Part shown: piece after piece, positions 30,687-39,084 of the stretch
How the letters are laid out: every line of letters begins with the position of its first letter
Numbering within the stretch: position 1 is the stretch's first letter
From: a virus
IMG/VR virus record: IMGVR_UViG_3300036800_000073
Location: 1 to 64,000 of that record
Reading direction: 5' to 3' (one strand)
DNA: 64,000 nt
Position numbers and translations under genes: made by a program
Notes under the pieces: generated by a model
Seen by the model: only the letters and a program-made list of their open reading frames with translations
Databases searched by the model: none
Told to the model about the DNA's origin: nothing

Positions 30687-32521
30687 TGAGTGATTGCCTC
30701 CGCAAAATCTTTCGTGAGTTGAAGGATTCCCGAGCCTTGGATCAAGCAAAGTGTGCGTAGTCCGCTCAATGCATTGCGGAATGTGCTGACCGTCGCATCG
30801 ATCTCGGTTTCGAGCGCCAATTCTTCTTTGGTCATCGAGGTAAATGGATGACGGGCCAAGGCGATCAGCATCGTTCGCTCCGCTTTGGTGAGCCTGGCTT
30901 CCCAATAAGAGAGAAGGGCGTTGCCTGTGGGCAGAGATTCGTAAGGGCCGAGGACTTCCCGGCCTATAGGCGTTATCTCGAAAGGGCCGTTGCCGTCTCC
31001 GGTCATCCAATTCATGTTGCGGCATACGCTCAACGCATTGCGCATGGTGCTGACCGTGGGCGAGTATCCCGCATAGGCTGCGACCGTGCTCTTGAAGCTG
31101 GGACCGCGTTGAGCAAGCACAGTGAGGATCGAGCGTTGCGCCTTGTTCATTGTCTCGTTGCGCTCAACCGCCTCCAGTTTGTCCCGATGCGCGGAAGGGA
31201 GCGGCGCTGCCGTCTCTACCGCGGCCTTGATAGATTTTTGCGCCGTGCGGCTTAAAGGGGGAGGCGTCCAAGTGCTGTCATCGTTGATCGCGCCGCGGAA
31301 GTGTTGCAGCGTCTCTCTGGCTACTCTCATGTTCTCGTCGATGGCCACACGGAAGCCTTCGATTGTCTCACTGATAGAGCGCAGGCGCTGTAGGACGTGG
31401 TCGATCATGCGCGTGAATTGTTCCTGATAATGCTGGCGGTTAGCGATCATGATTCTATCGACTTCGGCTTGCTGCGCCGCCAACAGCGCCTCCCGATCAA
31501 TCGTCTCGCCACGATTCTTTATCCCGATTTCCAAGCTGACGCGGGCCAGCGCCAAATGTCGCTCTAACTCTGTTATCTTGTCACGCAGGACTTTTGGATT
31601 GTCGGCGTCGGCTTTCTCGATGACCTGTTGGAGATCCGCGCGAAGCTCCTCGACATCCATCGGCGTGAGCATCGCCGCTTTCCTCGTTTGCCCAACCTTG
31701 GGAGTTGCTGAGGCATCGAAAGTTGTCTTCTTATAAAAGTGGAAGCGGTCATAGATGCGAAGCCAGGATGGGGACCAGACGTAGCCTTCGCCCTGCGCTA
31801 GACCGGGGAGCTGGCCCACAAGGGCGCGATCCGCGCCCGCCTCCTGTACCCACGCCTCAAGAGCCTTGCGCTCATGTGTTCCGTTGACCTGGAGCACGAA
31901 GAGGCACTCCACTTGGGATAGAACCTCTTTGTTTATGCTCTGAGGACGCTGGGAAATCATAGTTGCGCCGATACCGTAATTACGGCCTAGGCGAATGATG
32001 TTCTCGAAAGCGCCCAGCATTCGCGCTTCGTCGGTCGCCACGCGCTGCGGCGCGAAGAGCTGCGCCTCTTCGACAAAGAGATGAACGGCCGATTTTTGCG
32101 ACTTCTTACGATGGAAGAATTCTTCGGCAAAGTCGGCGGCGAATCGCTTGCGCTCGCCTTGCCGGAAGCTGGAGATGTCGAGGATCACCGACACGGTCCT
32201 ATCGACCAGGAGCCGCGCGATCTTCGCACCGGCGTCGGGAAGGATGGGAACGTCGCCATGATCGCCGCCAATGATGAACACGTCCTTGCCTCGGCCCTTG
32301 CCGTCCTCGGCTACGCGGAGCCCATACCAGTTCCCTACCGGGTCGATCACGATGATTTGGGCGTGGTGATCGAGCATCTGCTCGGCGAGCAGCCCGGCCA
32401 GATAGGTCTTTCCGCTACCCTTCCGCCCGATGCAGCCAAATGTTTGCGTCACCGCATCCACGGGCGGCGTGAGGTTTTTTGCGAGCATCAGCTTGTCCAT
32501 AATCTTTATTGACCATCCCAT
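30683..32521 (-). CDS. HerA/FtsK-superfamily ATPase
   Basis: 612 aa. Walker A GRKGSGKT (32-39), Walker B AVHLFVEEAQ (145-154), and ISQRPQSI (189-196), the sensor/Arg region typical of HerA-type ATPases. Residues 300-440 are helical, probably coiled coil. The C terminus has two winged-helix-like repeats sharing TVS.[MF]RNALS. HerA-like ATPases pump or translocate DNA, often with a nuclease (NurA) or in defence systems; no NurA is visible. The ATG at 32521 overlaps the SpoU-like gene by 16 bases; MDKLML at 32500 is an alternative start. Confidence 0.82.
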   Translation of the reverse strand: MGWSIKIMDKLMLAKNLTPPVDAVTQTFGCIGRKGSGKTYLAGLLAEQMLDHHAQIIVIDPVGNWYGLRVAEDGKGRGKDVFIIGGDHGDVPILPDAGAKIARLLVDRTVSVILDISSFRQGERKRFAADFAEEFFHRKKSQKSAVHLFVEEAQLFAPQRVATDEARMLGAFENIIRLGRNYGIGATMISQRPQSINKEVLSQVECLFVLQVNGTHERKALEAWVQEAGADRALVGQLPGLAQGEGYVWSPSWLRIYDRFHFYKKTTFDASATPKVGQTRKAAMLTPMDVEELRADLQQVIEKADADNPKVLRDKITELERHLALARVSLEIGIKNRGETIDREALLAAQQAEVDRIMIANRQHYQEQFTRMIDHVLQRLRSISETIEGFRVAIDENMRVARETLQHFRGAINDDSTWTPPPLSRTAQKSIKAAVETAAPLPSAHRDKLEAVERNETMNKAQRSILTVLAQRGPSFKSTVAAYAGYSPTVSTMRNALSVCRNMNWMTGDGNGPFEITPIGREVLGPYESLPTGNALLSYWEARLTKAERTMLIALARHPFTSMTKEELALETEIDATVSTFRNALSGLRTLCLIQGSGILQLTKDFAEAITQ

Positions 32522-33066
32522 CCGCGCACGGCGATCTCCATCGGTCCGCGATGCTCATGAAGCATCTCGCCGGTCGCCAGGATTGGTTCGAGGCCGCAGA
32601 GTTGACGCTTGGCCTTGCGATCATGCAGCACAACGTTGATCGCCGCCGCTAGATTGAGGCAATGATGCGCTTGGATATGCACGAAGCGATGGCACAAGCG
32701 GCGGTAGACCTGGGGCACGCCTCCATCCTCCGGCCCAAATATATACAGGGCACGGTCTGGATGCGCGAACGTGGTCAGCGGCTCGGAGTTCTCCAGCAGC
32801 TCCACGCATACCGGGATCATGTCGCTGCGGAAGTGATCGAAGGGTCGCTCATGGTGCGACCAGCTTACGTCGCGGTAGCCTTTCATGCGTTCTTCGCGGG
32901 GCAAACGATCGAGAGGGCCCGGATCGACGCGGGCTCCGGTCCAGATCAGCCGGGATATGCCGAAGCAAGAGGCCGCGCGGATCGCCGCCGCGAGGTTGTG
33001 ACTGTATTTCGGATTGATAAGGACCAGGCCAGGGCCGGCACTGATCTCAGCCTTGAGATTTTTCAT
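32506..33066 (-). CDS. SpoU/TrmH-family RNA 2'-O-methyltransferase-like protein
   Basis: 186 aa. Motif 1 INPKYSHNLAAAIRAASCFG (Asn and Arg as in the SpoU N..N..A..R motif), motif 2 ALYIFGPEDGGV (usually G.E..G[LV]) and motif 3 CLNLAAAINVVLHDR (usually SLNV..A..I). These make the knotted SAM pocket of TrmH/SpoU enzymes, which methylate ribose in tRNA or rRNA. Phage-encoded members are unusual. The start overlaps the upstream stop (ATGA). Confidence 0.78.
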   Translation of the reverse strand: MKNLKAEISAGPGLVLINPKYSHNLAAAIRAASCFGISRLIWTGARVDPGPLDRLPREERMKGYRDVSWSHHERPFDHFRSDMIPVCVELLENSEPLTTFAHPDRALYIFGPEDGGVPQVYRRLCHRFVHIQAHHCLNLAAAINVVLHDRKAKRQLCGLEPILATGEMLHEHRGPMEIAVRGWDGQ

Positions 33067-33383
33067 GTTTTTACCTGCCATTTCGGATCGGTGAACCACT
33101 CCGATAACAGGAACGCCACCGCCGCCTCTTTGTGTTCGTGCTTCGGCTCAAAACTGCCCATGATGCAGCGGATGTGACGCAGTGCCTTAACCTTGTCTAC
33201 ACCGTCCTTAGGCGTCAATTCGAGAGAGGTTAGACCGTTAAAGAACCAGTCATTGAACAATTGATTCCAAGGTGACCCCGGAGTTCCCTTCGGTATCTGC
33301 TCCATCGGCGGCATCAGGTGCATAACCTTGGTTGGGAATACGAGGTCGACATCCGATATTTCATGAATTGGAAACACGATCAT
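33063..33383 (-). CDS. Hypothetical protein
   Basis: 106 aa with MLMP-type N-terminal beta strands and WNQLFNDWFFNGL. It overlaps the upstream gene by 23 bases. Function unknown. Confidence 0.58.
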   Translation of the reverse strand: MIVFPIHEISDVDLVFPTKVMHLMPPMEQIPKGTPGSPWNQLFNDWFFNGLTSLELTPKDGVDKVKALRHIRCIMGSFEPKHEHKEAAVAFLLSEWFTDPKWQVKT

Positions 33384-33576
33384 CCTTTCCCGCCAGCGGT
33401 CGTTTCAGAAATTCAACATAGCGCAGCAAGGCGAATTGAACGATCCCATCGAGAGTGTCTATCTCATCGTTGCCGGCCAAATGCTCGGCAATACAAGTGA
33501 GAATCTGAGGGCCGTTGATATGCAGCCGCTCTCGATACGGTTTGAGTGGACGAGACTTCGGTGCTTTAGCGATCAT
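33361..33576 (-). CDS. Hypothetical small protein
   Basis: 71 aa from MIAKAPKSRPLKPYRERL; helical C terminus. Overlaps neighbours on both sides. No domain recognised. Confidence 0.55.
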   Translation of the reverse strand: MIAKAPKSRPLKPYRERLHINGPQILTCIAEHLAGNDEIDTLDGIVQFALLRYVEFLKRPLAGKDDRVSNS

Positions 33577-33904
33577 GGGCAACCTCGAACCTATCCGCGT
33601 CGTCACACCCTTTGCCGAACGCTTCTTCTCGCCGCAGTTTAATCTGCAACCGCCCCTCTTCTGCGCTGATGCCGCGCACAGAAATGGTGTGAGGAAAGCA
33701 CAAGCTCGACTGCAATAGACCGCATGACTTGTTGGGGCAACCCGGCCAGCGACAATCAGGCCACGCATCAAACGCCTCTCGCGTTGGCAATCCATCTGGA
33801 CCACATTCAACCCACTCATGCTCCGGCTTAATCGTCACATTTCTCATTGCTTCCATCGCTCCACAACGGCAGCGTGTTTCTGGCCGACCAGCGCGCATGG
33901 TCAT
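33566..33904 (-). CDS. Cys-rich hypothetical protein
   Basis: 112 aa. CRCG near the N terminus and CRWPGCPNKSCGLLQ later suggest a zinc or cluster site. The ATG at 33904 shares a base with the upstream stop (TGATG). Confidence 0.58.
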   Translation of the reverse strand: MTMRAGRPETRCRCGAMEAMRNVTIKPEHEWVECGPDGLPTREAFDAWPDCRWPGCPNKSCGLLQSSLCFPHTISVRGISAEEGRLQIKLRREEAFGKGCDDADRFEVAHDR

Positions 33905-34071
33905 CACAGCCTCTCATTCGGATGCCGCATAATGCGAACCATGACCGGTTTGTTGCACACCGGGCAGACGCGCTGCTCTTTAGCCTCGCGGCGCTCAGGC
34001 AAATGGTCGAGGAAGCGTGCGAACACATGGCCGCACAGCGGGCATTCCCTAGTCGTAACCACGGAGTCCAT
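33904..34071 (-). CDS. 55-residue zinc-ribbon protein
   Basis: TGATG overlaps at both ends. CPLCGHVFARF and VCPVCNKPVMV form two CX2C knuckles of a zinc ribbon. The start is fixed by the overlap at 34071. Confidence 0.65.
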   Translation of the reverse strand: MDSVVTTRECPLCGHVFARFLDHLPERREAKEQRVCPVCNKPVMVRIMRHPNERL

Positions 34072-34508
34072 CAGCTTCCTCGCACTTTGCGCGGCAATAC
34101 ATCGGCGATGGCCTGTATCTGCTGTGCGGTCAGCCCAAACAGGCTGAGATTGTAAGTATTGTCGAGCCGGGAGAAATCAAACCCACGCCCGCCGAAGAAT
34201 CCTCGCGGGCCGAACCGTTTGCGGAGCGCAGCCTCTTCCTTATCAAGCCGCGCTTCGCGAACTGCAGCCTTGGCTTGTTGGCGAGCAAACGTGGCAATCT
34301 CCTTGTCGGTTGCTATGCCGACGATGTGGCTGTATGAATTTCCGATCTCGTAGCCATTCTGCCGGTAGTAACGAGATGTTGGTTCGCGGGCGAGAAAGAT
34401 TTGGGTCTTAGTGATCCGCCCGATTTCGGCGTGACGCTTGAGTTGCACGCCTAATCTCTTAAACTCAATCCACACCTTATCGCCGGGTTTGATCGCCTCG
34501 AAGTTCAT
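34071..34508 (-). CDS. Hypothetical protein
   Basis: 145 aa. The N-terminal GDKVWIEFKRLG to IGRITKTQIFL region looks like a small beta barrel; a basic helix follows (ARQQAKAAVREARLDKEE). Function unknown. Confidence 0.6.
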   Translation of the reverse strand: MNFEAIKPGDKVWIEFKRLGVQLKRHAEIGRITKTQIFLAREPTSRYYRQNGYEIGNSYSHIVGIATDKEIATFARQQAKAAVREARLDKEEAALRKRFGPRGFFGGRGFDFSRLDNTYNLSLFGLTAQQIQAIADVLPRKVRGS

Positions 34509-34720
34509 TTCTTAGCTGCTTTCGTTTTTGCCCAGCGCCGTCTCGCCGCGTCCCCGATGGCTTTGCGGCCTGCCGCGCTGAGACGATGGTGTTTCTTTGG
34601 TATATCTTGGCTGGAAGCCTGGCCGAGATATGCGCGGAGGCCGGTGGCCACGGTTTGAAGTTGGACGATCTTTCCTTCGACCGCCGCCAATGCTCCCGCT
34701 ATCGAGCCGTGCTGTTTCAT
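34505..34720 (-). CDS. Small DNA-binding-like protein
   Basis: 71 aa: an N-terminal helix, then KHHRLSAAGRKAIGDAARRR and WAKTKAAKK. The LSA.GR..I..A...RWAK pattern is a short basic motif found at the ends of many regulator-like proteins. DNA binding is plausible but unproven. Confidence 0.58.
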   Translation of the reverse strand: MKQHGSIAGALAAVEGKIVQLQTVATGLRAYLGQASSQDIPKKHHRLSAAGRKAIGDAARRRWAKTKAAKK

Positions 34721-34732
34721 TCAGTGCTCCTT

Positions 34733-35173
34733 TTAGGATTTGGCTTTGAGGATTGATAATGCCGTGGTATAACGGACGATTCGCTCGGCGTTCTCCATTG
34801 GCAAGGTCTGTGGTCGCATGGGGTCGAGGTTGTCTTGGAGATCGGCGATCTTCACCAGTCTGGCAGCAGCGTTGGTCGCAAGGCGAGGCAAATAGCTTTG
34901 CAGATAACTCTCGTTCTCGCGCCGGGTGAGCGCGTCCACTGCGGCGGCGATGGTGTCGCCGAATTCGGACGCTATATCCTCGACGGTGATTGTGCTGTCT
35001 TCCACTACATCGTGCAGCAGGGCGATGGCGAATAACTCATCGTTGGCAACGCTCGGCTCACGGGCTATAACGCGCATGGCCACGCGCAGGACATGGAGGA
35101 TGTAGGGACGGCCGGCTTTATCAGTTTGGTCGGCATGAGCGTGGACGGCCATCTCCAATGCTTGTTCGATCAT
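34733..35173 (-). CDS. (p)ppGpp hydrolase-like HD-domain protein (small alarmone hydrolase)
   Basis: 146 aa. PYILHVLRVA (His27), ALLHDVVEDS (His54-Asp55, then Glu58-Asp59) and VKIADLQDNL follow the HD and ED motifs of RelA/SpoT hydrolase domains and of MESH1/SAH enzymes, which remove the 3' diphosphate from (p)ppGpp with Mn2+. Length is normal for a stand-alone hydrolase. A synthetase-type partner is at 46161-46991. Starts at an ATGA overlap with the upstream stop. Confidence 0.82.
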   Translation of the reverse strand: MIEQALEMAVHAHADQTDKAGRPYILHVLRVAMRVIAREPSVANDELFAIALLHDVVEDSTITVEDIASEFGDTIAAAVDALTRRENESYLQSYLPRLATNAAARLVKIADLQDNLDPMRPQTLPMENAERIVRYTTALSILKAKS

Positions 35174-35649
35174 GTTGTCTCTCTTGTGGCTTCGTGCTCC
35201 TGCTCCCAGCGTTGGGCGGTGTCGAGGTTTGTTTGTAGAGCATTGAGCAGGCTGGTAGCTTCCGCCTTGGTCATAATGATTGGGAGTCGCTGCCCGTGAA
35301 TCGTCTCCCGGAATGTGAGGCAGATGATTGGAGCAGCTTCGCCGCGCTGCTCCGCGCTTACCGTGGCTCTGGCCTGGATGTACTGTTCGGTTCGGTTGCT
35401 GCGAAACTTAGACCACATTCTCATGCGGTTTCGGCCTCCCCGGTCCGGATAGATGACCTTATAGCGCATGTGGCCGTTGCGCACGATCTCGAATTTGCGC
35501 CCGTCGCTGAATCCTTTGCGCAGCGAACGATAGATCACCCCGGTCTTGATTCCGAGCTGGCGCGATGCCGCCAGCTTCGAGCCGGTATTGTCGATAGCGT
35601 CGAGGATCGCGGCGAGCATGATGTCACTCAGCAGTGCGGCGGGTTTCAT
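35170..35649 (-). CDS. HTH-containing hypothetical protein
   Basis: 159 aa. Residues 12-50 (ILDAIDNTGSKLAASRQLGI then KTGVIYRSLRKG) look like a Fis/NinH-type helix-turn-helix. The rest is basic in the middle and helical at the end. It may regulate this block. ATGA overlap with the upstream stop. Confidence 0.6.
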   Translation of the reverse strand: MKPAALLSDIMLAAILDAIDNTGSKLAASRQLGIKTGVIYRSLRKGFSDGRKFEIVRNGHMRYKVIYPDRGGRNRMRMWSKFRSNRTEQYIQARATVSAEQRGEAAPIICLTFRETIHGQRLPIIMTKAEATSLLNALQTNLDTAQRWEQEHEATRETT

Positions 35650-35849
35650 ATCTCACCTTCTTTGCCAGTTTGCGGACCTCGGCCTCCGTCAATGTAAACA
35701 CCGCTTCTACTTTTTGGCCATAGATTCTGATGGAAGAAGGCCGGAACGAAACCGGGGGAGACGGTCGCGATGTGATGGAACCCCGGCAGTCGCGTGGGCT
35801 CAGATCCAAGCACCACGCGATCTCCGGCTTTGAGTTTCAGTCTCTCCAT
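35646..35849 (-). CDS. Small protein with probable frameshift
   Basis: As written, 67 aa starting MERLKLKAGDRVVLGSEPT and ending at an ATGA overlap with the next gene. After a C5 run (35754-35758) the current frame turns Gly-rich, while dropping one C gives VSPVSFRPSSIRIYGQKVEA and continues to a stop at 35624. The second reading looks more protein-like. Function unknown in either case. Confidence 0.5.
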   Translation of the reverse strand: MERLKLKAGDRVVLGSEPTRLPGFHHIATVSPGFVPAFFHQNLWPKSRSGVYIDGGRGPQTGKEGEI

Positions 35850-35857
35850 GGGTTTCC

Positions 35858-36793
35858 TCAGCGGCCTTTCTTAGGAGCCTTGGGAGCCGGAACGAGCTTA
35901 CGGTAGGCCCGGAGTGAGGAGAGGAGCGACTTTTCTGCCTTGTCGGTTGCATCCTCGGTCCAGACTTCAATCGCCAGTGCCATCGTCTCGGCAGCAGCCA
36001 GCGCCACGTCGGTTGCCTGTTTCTTGGCGGCGGCAGGACCAGGTTCTTTGGGGCGCTTGACTTCCTTCTTCCCAGCCGCCTTCGCCTTGGCTGCGGCCTC
36101 GCGCAACTTCGTTGGAGCTTCACTGCGGCTTTTGCGGACTTCCTGAATCGCGGTCGCCGGGGAAACCTTGATGCCCTCGATGCCGTGCTTCACGATTTCC
36201 TTGACTTCGAGTGGAGCCTGGTGGAGTTCGACCGCATCCTTCGTGTAGCGTACCGCGGTCTTGAGATTGCGCTGTTCCTCGGGGCTGCGTGGCGCTGCCG
36301 GTTCATCGTCCTCGGCCTCGGTAGGACCAGGACCAGAGGTTGGCGGAGCGAAGCCCAGGTGTGGCGCGATGTGCGCGGCTACCTTTTCAATCGGCCAGCC
36401 AAAAGCCATGAGGCGCTGAGCCACGCCGCCGAGTTCCAGTTGGCTGAGCGGGAGCCCATTGTTCGCGATCAGGCTTTTGGCCAGTATCGCCTTCTCGTCG
36501 CCGGTGTAGCTGATCGCGGGAACGTATACCTTGACGCCTTCGTCCCATAACTGACGGCAAGCGAGGAGGCGGCACTCGCCGTCGATCAGAAAGAGTTTGT
36601 CGCCGTCGTTCTCGACGAAGATAGGCTCGTCGACGCCACGGGATGCGATGGATGTCTTGAGCCAAGCGATGTGTGCTTTGGCCTCAGGTGTGGTCGTGTC
36701 GCGCGGATTGAAGCTGGGTTTGATGGTGATCTTGCGGGGGTCGATTCCATACGCCTCCCACATCTTGCTGCCCTGTTCCCTCAGTCTCGCCAT
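35858..36793 (-). CDS. ParB-like nuclease/partition-domain protein
   Basis: 311 aa. An N-terminal ParB/Srx-fold domain (residues 15-130): ...NPRDTTTPEAKAHIAWLKTS, GVDEPIFVEN and FLIDGECRLLACRQL, where DGE-CR matches the ParB DG.RR motif. A KorB-like helical part follows, then a long Lys/Ala linker. Phage ParB-like proteins act as nucleases, regulators or CTP switches; which applies here is unknown. First gene of the leftward block after promoter 36818-36847; the start codon abuts an AT palindrome. Confidence 0.75.
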   Translation of the reverse strand: MARLREQGSKMWEAYGIDPRKITIKPSFNPRDTTTPEAKAHIAWLKTSIASRGVDEPIFVENDGDKLFLIDGECRLLACRQLWDEGVKVYVPAISYTGDEKAILAKSLIANNGLPLSQLELGGVAQRLMAFGWPIEKVAAHIAPHLGFAPPTSGPGPTEAEDDEPAAPRSPEEQRNLKTAVRYTKDAVELHQAPLEVKEIVKHGIEGIKVSPATAIQEVRKSRSEAPTKLREAAAKAKAAGKKEVKRPKEPGPAAAKKQATDVALAAAETMALAIEVWTEDATDKAEKSLLSSLRAYRKLVPAPKAPKKGR

Positions 36794-36803
36794 AATGATT
36801 ATC
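36791..36803. repeat. Dispersed AT-rich palindrome CATAATGATTATC
   Basis: A copy of the palindrome directly upstream of, and partly covering, the ParB-like start codon. Confidence 0.6.
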
Positions 36804-36810
36804 TTCCTCT

Positions 36811-36847
36811 GTATTAAATAATACTACCTCACAATGATGTATGTCAA
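36811..36847 (-). promoter_or_regulatory. Promoter and palindromic operator of the ParB-like operon
   Basis: -35 TTGACA (36842-36847), 18-base spacer, -10 TATTAT (36818-36823). The -10 lies within a perfect 14-base palindrome GTATTAAATAATAC (36811-36824), a probable operator. It is a different type from the AATCNGATT family. The region also separates the leftward and rightward blocks. Confidence 0.65.
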
Positions 36848-36875
36848 TATCGGTTATTGCATTTTGGTTTAGATC

Positions 36876-37193
36876 GTGATCGAATACATCGAATATGGGA
36901 ATCAAACTAGACAACAGCCGCTTGTCAATCTGGTCCGTGTAGATGTTAGATTTGACGACATGACCCGCGTGTCTATTTGGAGGATCGTGGAAGAGGGCGA
37001 CCCCACCCCGGCGTGGACCGGGCATGTCCCGTATGAATGCCCCAACTGCGGCACGGAATCCCAACTGCCGATCAGTGGCCGGTTGCTGGCGCAGTTAGGC
37101 AGTGGCAGTTTTGTTTTCGGGAGAGGGCAGATGGGGATTCCAAAAACGATTGAATGTCGCTATTGCCGGAAACGGTATGGGAGAGGCGACTGA
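36876..37193 (+). CDS. Zinc-ribbon protein before replication gene
   Basis: 105 aa if the GTG at 36876 is used; an ATG at 36961 is an alternative. YECPNCGTE and ECRYCRKRYG form a two-knuckle zinc ribbon around a GRLLAQLG helix. Its TGA overlaps the replication gene start (TGATG). Confidence 0.6.
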   Translation: MIEYIEYGNQTRQQPLVNLVRVDVRFDDMTRVSIWRIVEEGDPTPAWTGHVPYECPNCGTESQLPISGRLLAQLGSGSFVFGRGQMGIPKTIECRYCRKRYGRGD

Positions 37194-38464
37194 TGGGATA
37201 CGGGAAATTCTTTTCCTCGACCTTCACCGGCTCCATGTATGGGGCGAGCACGGATGTGTTCGCGGTGTGGGGATACATCATCGCCAACACGGTAGACTCC
37301 ACTGTGGAGCTGAATCCGAAGTCCCTGGCCAACATTTTTTCGGCAACCGAGCAGCGGATGCAGATCGCTATCGATTACCTCTGCGAACCCGATCCGCGTA
37401 GCCGCATCTCCGACAATGAAGGTAGGCGGCTGATCCGTGAAGGCGAATATCAGTATCATGTCGTCACTCATCAGCACTACCGCGCTATCCGAAACGAGGA
37501 TGACCGGCGCGAGTACAACCGCCTGAAAATGCAGGAGTCGAGGGCGCGCAGGAGTAAGAAAATAGATGAGATAACGAAAGATAAAGAGAAATCAGACAAG
37601 CCAAAAAAAAAAGCTGATCCTGTCCCGTCAAAGCCTGTTACCGATGATTGTCAATCACAGTCAATGACGGTGATTGACAATCAATCACAGTTACCAATGT
37701 CAATAGTGTGTGCCCAACCAGAAGCAGAGACAGAAGCATACACAGAAACACACGCACCGACCGGCCGGCCGGAACCGGTGAAACCTTATCAGTCAATCAC
37801 TGTCATTGACGGTCAATCACTGTCAATCACTGTCATTGACGGTCAATCACTGTCAATCACTGTCATTGACATGGTGTTAGAAGCACTGGCTTCCCTCGAT
37901 GGAACCCGGCAGGATGCACAACAAATCATGAAAGACTGTCGCGAAGCCAAACGGAAAGGCGGCGGGCAGGAGTTGGAGATAGAAGAAGTTCTGTACCTGG
38001 TGGAGAAATATGTCGCCCATGCCCGTGATCCGAAGCAAGGCATCCAGAAGCCGATGGGGTATGTGATCACCATGGTTCCCCGCGCCATCGGAGGACGAGG
38101 ATATCTGTTCGCCAAGGAAGCGAATCGCCGCGCTCAAGAGCAGCGAGACATGCAGGGCGATCAGGAGCGGATCGAAGCCGATTGGCGGGATCGCAGCCCT
38201 ATTGCCCAGGTGCTCGCCGATACGATCTGGCATGGCGTGTTGAATGAGTTGCGCAAAATTATAATTCGGCAATCGTTCGAAACTTGGATCAAGCCAACCC
38301 AAGCCTGCGATGTCCTTGATCAGATCCTCTACATCCGCGTTCCCTCCCCTGAATTCCGGCAAATCGGGGAAATGTTCAGCGAACAGATACAGGCCGTGGT
38401 CTCCGCTCTGCGTCCGCGCATCGAAAGCGTGCGCTTCGTTGTCACCGCTACGGAGGTCCCATGA
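37193..38464 (+). CDS. Replication initiator-like protein with DnaA domain I-like C terminus
   Basis: 423 aa from MGYGKFFSSTFTGSMYG. Residues 1-125 resemble the winged-helix N terminus of phage replication (O-like) proteins. Residues 125-245 are a low-complexity Lys/Gln/Ser/Thr linker encoding the iteron array (SITVIDGQSL repeats). The C-terminal 85 residues (WHGVLNELRKIIIRQSFETW, then IKPTQACDVLDQILYIRVPS) match DnaA domain I, which contacts helicase. The gene would recruit the host helicase to the internal origin, as lambda O does. TGATG start overlap with the gene before and ATGA overlap with the gene after. Confidence 0.72.
   Translation: MGYGKFFSSTFTGSMYGASTDVFAVWGYIIANTVDSTVELNPKSLANIFSATEQRMQIAIDYLCEPDPRSRISDNEGRRLIREGEYQYHVVTHQHYRAIRNEDDRREYNRLKMQESRARRSKKIDEITKDKEKSDKPKKKADPVPSKPVTDDCQSQSMTVIDNQSQLPMSIVCAQPEAETEAYTETHAPTGRPEPVKPYQSITVIDGQSLSITVIDGQSLSITVIDMVLEALASLDGTRQDAQQIMKDCREAKRKGGGQELEIEEVLYLVEKYVAHARDPKQGIQKPMGYVITMVPRAIGGRGYLFAKEANRRAQEQRDMQGDQERIEADWRDRSPIAQVLADTIWHGVLNELRKIIIRQSFETWIKPTQACDVLDQILYIRVPSPEFRQIGEMFSEQIQAVVSALRPRIESVRFVVTATEVP
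37640..37870. repeat. Iteron array inside the initiator gene, candidate replication origin
   Basis: TCAATCAC occurs seven times on the + strand (37651, 37681, 37793, 37813, 37823, 37843, 37853), with inverted copies (TGATTGAC at 37671; GTCATTGAC at 37802, 37832, 37862). From 37793 they form a 30-base tandem unit repeated 2.6 times. An A-rich stretch of 10 A residues lies about 40 bases upstream. Iterons within the initiator coding sequence are the lambda ori design. Confidence 0.72.
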
Positions 38465-39084
38465 AAATCCGGCCAATAATCTTTACCAATCATGTGCCGG
38501 AGATTCCGGCTGGCAGCAAGACGCAAACGCGGCGCGTGATCGTGCCGCAACCGCTCCATTGGAGCGATGTGAAGCGCGAGCCATATTCTCGCGATGACCA
38601 GCTGGGAATCTGGAGCCCACTGTCGGACAATTCAGAGAATCGTAAGTGCCGATATGGAGTCGTCGGTGACCGCCTGTGGGTCAAAGAAGCGTATCGCGGG
38701 CGGGCCTTCCAAGGCCAACCAATGAGGTATACCTATCGCGCCGACTTCCCTGCCGATAATCCCGCGCAACGCTGGGAGTGGTGGAATGCCATGTTCATGC
38801 CTCGCGAGGCCAGCCGGCTCGTGCTGGAAATTACCGAGCTTCGCGCCCAGCGCCTACAGGAGATCAGCGAAGAGGACGCCCGAGCAGAAGGTATTGTGGA
38901 ACCGCAGCCAGCGCACGGTGCCTGGTGCGATCCGGCCAAGGGCCGCGAGGGTCACTGGAGTTATCGCAAGCCGTTCTGTGGATTGTGGGACTCGATCAAC
39001 GCTAAGCGCGCCCCGAAAGGTGCATTCGCTTGGGACAACAATCCGTGGGTTTGGGCTATTACGTTCCGGCTGGTGCTGCAATGA
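38461..39084 (+). CDS. ASCH-domain-like protein
   Basis: 207 aa. PIIFTNHVPEIPAGSKTQTR plus RVIVPQP is the signature opening of a phage ASCH/PUA-like family; YGVVGDRLWVKEAYR and FRLVLQ at the end also fit. ASCH domains bind RNA or modified nucleosides. Coupled by ATGA overlaps on both sides. Confidence 0.75.
   Translation: MKIRPIIFTNHVPEIPAGSKTQTRRVIVPQPLHWSDVKREPYSRDDQLGIWSPLSDNSENRKCRYGVVGDRLWVKEAYRGRAFQGQPMRYTYRADFPADNPAQRWEWWNAMFMPREASRLVLEITELRAQRLQEISEEDARAEGIVEPQPAHGAWCDPAKGREGHWSYRKPFCGLWDSINAKRAPKGAFAWDNNPWVWAITFRLVLQ

Noticed and set aside
37793-37870. CRISPR array
   Set aside because: The repeats are contiguous 30-base units with internal direct and inverted 8-mers, no spacers, and lie inside a coding frame. 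They fit iterons.
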